This document shows, piece by piece, positions 57,740 to 64,000 of a DNA stretch of 64,000 bases (position 1 is the stretch's first letter; the number at the start of each line of letters is the position of its first letter). The notes beneath the pieces were generated by a model. The model searched no databases. It saw only the letters and a program-made list of their open reading frames with translations, and was not told the origin of the DNA. A program made the translations under genes and the position numbers. Origin of the DNA: Haliotis asinina (lineage: Eukaryota > Mollusca > Gastropoda > Lepetellida > Haliotidae); assembly GCF_037392515.1 (NCBI RefSeq), contig NC_090290.1, positions 2,427,978 to 2,491,977 of the forward strand. The letters run 5' to 3'.

Positions 57740-58870
57740 TTAGTTCTCTTGACTCTCTTGGTATCGAACAAGCGGTCTTTCTACAAAATCCCATATCAAA
57801 GCAGTGTTAAACCGTATGGACATGCGAGATGTCAGCGTAACATACTGGGCACTTGACTGACCTCGCTTTCTTTCTCGACAAAAGAGGACGTCCCATAAGT
57901 GCTTCCTGAACCGTCTTGCACTGAATGAATACAGATAGAAGTTCACGGCGTGAGTGGAGTCGCACATGACGTATGCGAGAGTGTCAAGCAAGTACACAAT
58001 TGCTCCCCTCCTCGTGGTCATGGAAGCGGTCAAGGACGTTGAAAGAACGAGGAAGACGCACCGAGGAGTTATCAGAATGACCATCACAAACGCCGACGTC
58101 ACAAGCATAACGGTGATTTGACGCTGCCGATTAGATGTGAAATGACCGATATCCTTGGCATTACTTCGGTTCAAATATCTGCTTTCCTTTCTGGACATTA
58201 TAATTCCTGCTACGATGAGACTGTTAAAGAGTAGCAGCAAAGTATAGGGTATGATGGCATAGATGACGATATTAATCCAGTACCAGCACTCGGTGATAAA
58301 CCCAACATAATCGACATGAACACCACAGTATGCTGTATTTGGGGTTTCTACAGGGACATACTCCGTCGTCCAAAATAAATGAAGGAACATACCAATCAAA
58401 GGAACTGTGATTCCTCCTACGACAGTCAAAGATTTCTTGAAAGTCCAATTCTGACCAAGTTTTAAAGGGTACCACACAGCTGCGAATCTTTCCACGGACA
58501 AAGCCACAAGAATCCAGTTGCCAAGGGTCATAAGAAAATTGCCACAAAATCCAAGAAATTTGCATCCAAATGAACCAATGTTTACTCCATGATCTGTCAG
58601 AACAAATATGAGAAGCTTGACAGCGATAGCCAAGTTGTCGACGACAGCAAGAAGGACGATGTAAACGGTGAGAGACCGTGCTGGAGACATCTTGATGATT
58701 GTGATGATTGTTGCAGAGTTGCCTGGAAACCCAAGGAAAAGGATGACCCACAGGTAATAGGTCTCGATGTTGTACGCTATGCTATCAATAAAATGCCAGG
58801 TGTCTGCGCTAGTAGTGTCCATCGTTGATGACGTTGTGGGGAAGGTAACGTTGGTCGTTGTTGAAGCCAT
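57740..58870 (-). CDS. Class A (rhodopsin-like) GPCR, probable neuropeptide receptor
   Basis: 376 aa from ATG at 58870. The exon begins at 58883 after a polypyrimidine tract and CAG, so the open frame further upstream is intron. The N-terminus is Ser/Thr-rich with an N-glycosylation site (NVTF). Seven hydrophobic segments lie at about 38-60, 66-91, 106-130, 149-167, 196-224, 252-277 and 291-316. Key residues: N51 (1.50), D78 (2.50), C103 and C182 (disulfide), E127-R128-F129 in place of DRY, P208 (5.50), P269 without the usual Trp two residues earlier, and N310-FYLY in place of NPxxY. The loop pattern resembles protostome peptide receptors; the ligand is unknown. A basic cytoplasmic tail follows (CRERKRG). 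Confidence 0.92.
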   Translation of the reverse strand: MASTTTNVTFPTTSSTMDTTSADTWHFIDSIAYNIETYYLWVILFLGFPGNSATIITIIKMSPARSLTVYIVLLAVVDNLAIAVKLLIFVLTDHGVNIGSFGCKFLGFCGNFLMTLGNWILVALSVERFAAVWYPLKLGQNWTFKKSLTVVGGITVPLIGMFLHLFWTTEYVPVETPNTAYCGVHVDYVGFITECWYWINIVIYAIIPYTLLLLFNSLIVAGIIMSRKESRYLNRSNAKDIGHFTSNRQRQITVMLVTSAFVMVILITPRCVFLVLSTSLTASMTTRRGAIVYLLDTLAYVMCDSTHAVNFYLYSFSARRFRKHLWDVLFCRERKRGQSSAQYVTLTSRMSIRFNTALIWDFVERPLVRYQESQEN

Positions 58871-58883
58871 CAGGTTGTTTTCC

Positions 58884-60296
58884 CTGAAAAAAAAAGAAAA
58901 CAATGATTTATAGATCCATTTAAGTAAATGCAAAACTGCGAATAAGTGCAATGAAAAAAACAAAACAACACAAAACAAAACAAAAAACACCAAAAACCCC
59001 AGACAACAAACAAACAAAACTTTTAACTTCCGGTGTTTTTGAGAATATACACGTTTGGGGAAATGCTAACATAAAGACTACTTGTCTATGATCCTGATTA
59101 CGGTTACTATAAAGATATTAAAGATCAGTCCGCAAAAGGCAAGGTTGACACCAGTAGATAGGTAGAAATATTTGCGCTGAAATGCACAGTGCGTTGTCAA
59201 TGACACAGGCATGTCAGATTACTACGCTATCGCGCTCAGACCCAAGTTGGTCGTGACTGGCTTTCTGTTTGTCAGCCCGGTGCCACTGCTTGCCTGAGCC
59301 AAAGCGGCAAACATCTCTGAGACCTGTATCCCTTCGAACATTCTCACAGTTTCAAAATGAAATAACACACTAGGGTCAAACTATTAAAGATCATGCCATG
59401 TCAACCAAGAAAGACGACTCTAACTGACACGGAATCATGAAAATCTTCCAATATGGAGATGGATAAATGCGGAACACTAAAAACAGCATTGTCCCTTTAA
59501 ACTGAAGATTTCACGTGAGAAAGTTGCCGTAATTCATTTCACAAAGCTATCAGTTGATTTGATCATGTTTCATGTTCCATATGTCTGAGGTTTGAGATAT
59601 CATTTCTCCCTAATGACCTGTAGTTTAGATGACATTTGCACAATACTTTCATATGATCTACAGTTGAATCACATAACATACAAATGCAATTGTCGTATTC
59701 TTGAAAAGATTAATTTTCATTTCGTACCGCAGTCTTACGTGAACTTTTATAGTTTTGTCCTTTTTACATATTTGTTCCTGTCACCAATTACCACTGATGA
59801 CATGTTTCAGTGAGTGAGTGAGTGAGTTGAGTTTTACGCACATGATCAATTTTACAAATAGATTAGGCAACTTTCAGCCACAGCAGAACACAAAATCGGT
59901 ATACTTTCTTCATACGCCTGTGTTGTAAGTCTCACAAAAGTAAGTGGTGAATGTAAAACACTCAGGATACTTCACACTGAGATGTGACAATGTCCCTTAA
60001 CATTTTCCATGAACCGGTGGTGGTATTCTGTAGTTTGAGACACCACTGTAGAGAAGAACCAGTGTCGAATAACTGTCGAAGGAGATCACGCCAGAGCTAT
60101 AGAGCATGTAGTCTCGATCGAAACTGGCTGATTCTGATTTGATGTAATGGCTCCTGGAACTTGTTCGTTGGCCCCGAAAAGCGATAAGGCCCGAAAAGAG
60201 ACTGCTTATACTGAATATTTTGCAATTCAATCTGAACCAATCTGAATCTAAGAGGAACACCGATGAAATAAAAGTGAGCTACAAATAGTTCTGTAT
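58884..60296. other. GPCR intron/upstream region; no other gene recognised
   Basis: It starts (minus view) with the splice acceptor TTTTTTTTTCAG at 58895-58884. A (GAGT)n tract with GAGTTTTACGC at 59811-59840 is the tail of a decayed SINE. No upstream receptor exon was found. Confidence 0.5.
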
Positions 60297-60306
60297 ACTA
60301 AAGCCT

Positions 60307-60577
60307 GACCCGTGAAGGTCCCGGGGTAGAATAGGCCTTCAGCAACCCATGCTTGCCATAAAAGGCGACTAAGCTTGTCGTAAGAGGCGACTAACGGGAT
60401 CGGGTGGTCAGGCTCGCTGACTTGGTTGACGCATGTCATCGGTTCCCAATTGCGCAGATCGATGCTCATGTTGTTGATCACTGGATTGTCTGGTCCAGAC
60501 TCGATTATTTACAGACCGCCGCCATATAGCTGTAATATTGCTGAGTGCGGCGTAAAACTAACCTCACTCACTCACTC
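60307..60577 (+). mobile_element. SINE-A copy S7, full length
   Basis: From GACCCGTGAAGGTCCCGGGG to the CGTAAAACTAACCTCACTCA tail. The target-site duplication ACTAAAGCCT lies at 60297-60306 and 60578-60587 (10/10). It is the best reference copy in the window. Confidence 0.95.
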
Positions 60578-60587
60578 ACTAAAGCCT

Positions 60588-61720
60588 ATTGTAGGTAACT
60601 GCAACCGAAATATCACCAAACTAGTATCTGTATGTTTTTTTTTGTTTTTGTTTTTTGTTTTTTGCTGCTTTGGAATGTAAATGGTTCTTCTGTCCATTTG
60701 AGGGAAGAAGAAGGTACTATTTTATATTTCGAACGTTTATATAATTCCATAACCTGAAGATTGATAAGTCTACCTAGCGGATTTACATGATTCTCTCAGG
60801 TATGTCATGTTGATCCACGAAGACGCTCCTGTTCAGGATAGCAATTTACAATTTATAATTCCACTGCATGTAATGCATGCAGTGACGATTACTTTAACAT
60901 AACACGCTCCTGTCGTTACCAAGGAAACGCACAAGTAAAACATTAATCGCTTGACACGTTATGACATTAAAACAGCAAAACTGCAAATGCCAAATGGATG
61001 CAAGTCAAACACGATGCTACTTACATTGCTTAGAAGAGTTGTCTGGAAGACGTCATCTCTCCAAGACGCCAGAACTACATGTGTTAACACAATCGATCAT
61101 AGCCGCGACACCGTCTCAGACATATCCCAGAGGCACCATACCGATAAGACGTGCCTCTCTGCTGCAGTTGTGGTACATTGCCTGACAAATATCTGCTATT
61201 CTGCATAGAAAACTTGTCATTATATGTTGTTCAATGGTTGATGATTGTTTAAAACTGTAACATCGGCTGTACATCAACATCACCCCATTCGCAATGAGGG
61301 ACCAGTTAACAATGCATTTAACTGACCGAATATGTCAATGTAAAATATACATAAATGAAATACAGTCCATAGAAGGGACAACCGGATGCTTGGGAAGCAC
61401 GTGCAGAAATCCCGACAAAATTATTTATTCATTTACGTGTGCTGTGCCGTCTCCATTACTTCTCGCACTTGGCTGTCCCTTTCTCTGCACTTCTCCCTCG
61501 TAACAAACAGTGAACTGTGTCAATATTTTAATGAACGATTCTTAAAACAACTTCTTTTTCTTAATATTTAGAACAATAAATCTACAATAAACCTTACAAA
61601 TTTGGTGTGATGTTTTGATTATGATGAGCGTTTCACTCTATATTTTATGTTTATTTGTTATCGAGCTAGATTGCCATTCATCGGTCTGCTTCTAAGCCAA
61701 ACGGACTATTATAGTTTATT
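60588..61720. other. No gene recognised
   Basis: Includes a T-rich tract near 60632-60662. Frames below 90 aa without domains. Confidence 0.4.
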
Positions 61721-61835
61721 GTGTATTGCCACTCTCAGCAGTATGCCAGTTATATGGAGAAGGTCTGTCAATAACTGAATCTGGACCAAACAATCCAATG
61801 CTCAACTACATAAGCATCGATTAACGTTGTTCGGA
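61721..61835 (-). mobile_element. Decayed SINE-A fragment S9
   Basis: ATTGCCACTCTCAGCAGTAT, ATATGGAGAAGGTCTGTCAA and TGAATCTGGACCAAACAATC match the SINE-A 3' half in minus orientation, without a tail. Confidence 0.7.
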
Positions 61836-61949
61836 TGTGTCAAGAAGTCAGTGGCACCTGACAGAAAGTCCAGAGTGCAGATGGCTCGCTCATTTAAGGC
61901 GCAACAGCTTGTAGCTAGAGCGTTTGCTTGTGACTCCGAAGATATCACT

Positions 61950-62112
61950 TGTCACTCACTCACTCACTCAGTCATCCGTCCGCTCGCTCGCCCGTCCACC
62001 GAACCACCAACATGGCCAGTCACTGTCACTCGCACACTCGTCCTTTAGCCCGCCCACCCACCCACTCGCCAAAATGTCCACTTATTCACTCACTCAGTCC
62101 CTCCCTCACACA
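61950..62112. repeat. Degenerate (CACT)n / C-rich low-complexity tract
   Basis: CACTCACTCACTCACTCA grades into CCGCTCGCTCGCCCGTCC and similar. Overlapping frames here are artefacts of the repeat. Confidence 0.85.
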
Positions 62113-64000
62113 TTGGCACACGCACAGGCTGTTGTTTCCCTGGGAGGTCACGGTGTATTAAGATGCCTCATAATTACATAATGAGAAGCTGACAGATAAG
62201 AACAGCTGGATAAATGAAACTCACTTCTTTATTTTATTTCATAAAGATTGCTTTACGGCATCATTAACAATGGATGAAGTTTATCGTCCCTAATGGAACT
62301 TTACTCGCTTTTTTACGTCAACATGCAGACGAACAATAATGTTTGCAGCTGTCAAAATGTACAGTTTCGTTGGTTTTTGTGTAAATCAAGTAATCCTGTC
62401 GGATCTATAAATGTCGAGAAGAATTTATGATTTGCGAAAATGTACAGACGATAAAGTCAATGAATGTTCAGGTGAGCTAAGAACAACATGCACACATCCT
62501 GGATCGGATACATCAATGTACAGATTAATCATGTCAGACTGAGTGTTTTCAGACACGAGTGTAAATTGAAAGCTACGAGTACGTGCTTTAGCACCTTGGT
62601 TAAAGACAATCGATGAACTTAATCGACAAGGGACGAAAGTGTCGCTGAGTTGTGGTCTTGGAAATGCAAGTAAGTCCAGAATGAACAGCTAGGCGCTTGC
62701 AGACAGGGGCCAATATTTGGCAGAAAATTGCTATAATTATCTGGTGGTCTTCACATTTCTCCATGTACTATGTGGGATGACAACTTGATGGTCTGTTGGC
62801 AAGGCCATCACGCTGTCTCCTAAACATGTCACACAATAGATGAGCTATGAAGAATATCTTATTACAGCTGTCATGAATAAGAAGGTCATCAATGGCCTTC
62901 TGTAGTGGCGAAATGTGCACCTTTGTCTTTCAGTATGCACATGTTCACAATGTTTAAGTTTCTATATTGCTATCATAATTTAGGCAGTTCGCGTACTTTT
63001 TTGTGTTTTTGTAGTATATGTTCTACTTACATTTGGTACATACACTGTTTCGAAGAAAAATCAACGAATGTTTTAATTAAGTTTAGTTGTTACATTTTAC
63101 GTACCATTGTAAAAATGGAAGAGCTCTTTAACTTTTACTTTCCATGGAACGATGGAAAGCCTTGAACATATCTTAAGGTGATAGCGAACCTTCCCCGTGC
63201 TGCAACAGCTGTATTAGTACCGGGCATTCTTGTGTGTTTCGACCTTGTAAGTATGCATCGCACTTGATCGGCAGATACTCTGTTGAAAAGAACGTACTCG
63301 GAGTCGCATGCGTGGTATCTGCACTATGCCATTTAGGGCACCATATTTCATTTAAAATGCATGAGCCGGGTCTACAGCGCGTGGAAGAAACAAGTTATAC
63401 ACCACACAAGTCGAGGGGTATCTGAAAGTGAGAAGAGCTCGCCAACATGTTAAATGGCAACGAATAATGTTGACACGCAGACATGGAATTACGGTTATTT
63501 CTATTTCTTTTTCTTTTGCAGTAAACAGCCACATTTAACCGATATTCCTTAAATTTACAATACTTCAGTGTATAATTTCCCGTTCCTGCGATCGCTAACC
63601 AAACGACTGCTGTCGTGAGAAGTGGTCAAACTTCCTTCTGTTGATAGCTGCAATAATACACACCGCCTATGTTTAAGTAATGATAACTGAAGTAATTACA
63701 CATCTTAAAGGACAGTGACGCATCATGTTTTGAAGGTAGCGGCACTCTAGTGTCTTTCCAAATGAAGCCATGGTAATATGAGAGAAGACGTATTCAGATG
63801 ACAAGGTATGCTCTAGCATGGGGGTGAGTACGCTTGCCGTGTCACTGATAGAAGTGCGTTGTCAAAGTATCCACTGTAAGAATGGTCTCAAGTCAGTTTC
63901 AGATATAGAGTTTGTTAGTTACACTTCAACATCACATAGGAACTGTTTCACCAAATGAGAAGTGCGACAATTCCCAATTACATGATTTTGCTTGGACTTT
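62113..64000. other. No gene recognised
   Basis: Frames of at most 86 aa on both strands, without recognisable domains, and no repeat family identified. Confidence 0.4.

Noticed and set aside
57740..59017. Longer GPCR start at 59017 with a hydrophobic leader
   Set aside because: The extra 49 residues are a translation of T-rich intron sequence before a strong TTTTTTTCAG acceptor. The ATG at 58870 follows the exon start directly.

Overview
The window looks like nuclear DNA from a gastropod mollusc, most likely an abalone-type genome. That is an inference from three things: an abundant SINE that starts GACCCGTGAAGGTCCC and ends in a (CACT)n tail, spliceosomal introns, and dense decayed LINEs. 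No bacterial, organellar or viral gene organisation is seen. About half of the window is recognisable transposable-element sequence, much of it nested.

Host genes. (1) A core-1 beta-1,3-galactosyltransferase-like gene (C1GALT1 family, + strand) has three coding exons: 17568-17757, 27599-28251 and 28669-28806. They join in frame to 326 aa. Its 9.8-kb first intron is filled by nested retrotransposons. (2) A class A GPCR (- strand, 57740-58870, 376 aa) has its whole coding region in one exon, behind a strong splice acceptor. (3) A weak candidate exon of a fucolectin-like domain lies at 10806-11007 (-).

Mobile elements. LINE-A is an RNase H-bearing non-LTR family (I/Nimb-like) with a CCHC ORF1 and an endonuclease-RT-RNase H ORF2. 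It is present as A1 (1441-7876, -), A2 (20774-26619, -), A3 (34253-42701, -, split), A4 (35525-39986, +), an older split copy A5 (44476-45850 plus 49835-51925, -) and fragments. A1, A2 and A3 keep 10-14 bp target-site duplications. LINE-B (endonuclease plus RT plus C-terminal zinc motif) is nearly complete at 53700-57370. A second, 5'-truncated copy is split by LINE-A2 inside the galactosyltransferase intron. A CR1-like LINE-C (46340-49650) is split by a PIF/Harbinger transposase gene. A Tc1-type element at 34786-35524 is cut by LINE-A4. Three SINE groups, a palindromic MITE, a palindrome-rich repeat and several microsatellites fill the rest.

Main discovery candidate. All four LINE-A copies that keep a 5' end begin with a 48-58 nt sequence that folds as an HDV-like self-cleaving ribozyme: nested double pseudoknot, TCCTCGT loop L3, G.U at the cleavage pair. 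The predicted cleavage position coincides with the start of the element next to the target-site duplication. Helix P2 shows compensatory changes at four of seven pairs between copies. Separately, the 3' ends of LINE-A and of two SINE families share a tail block ending in (TCAC)n, which suggests that the SINEs use the LINE-A retrotransposition machinery.
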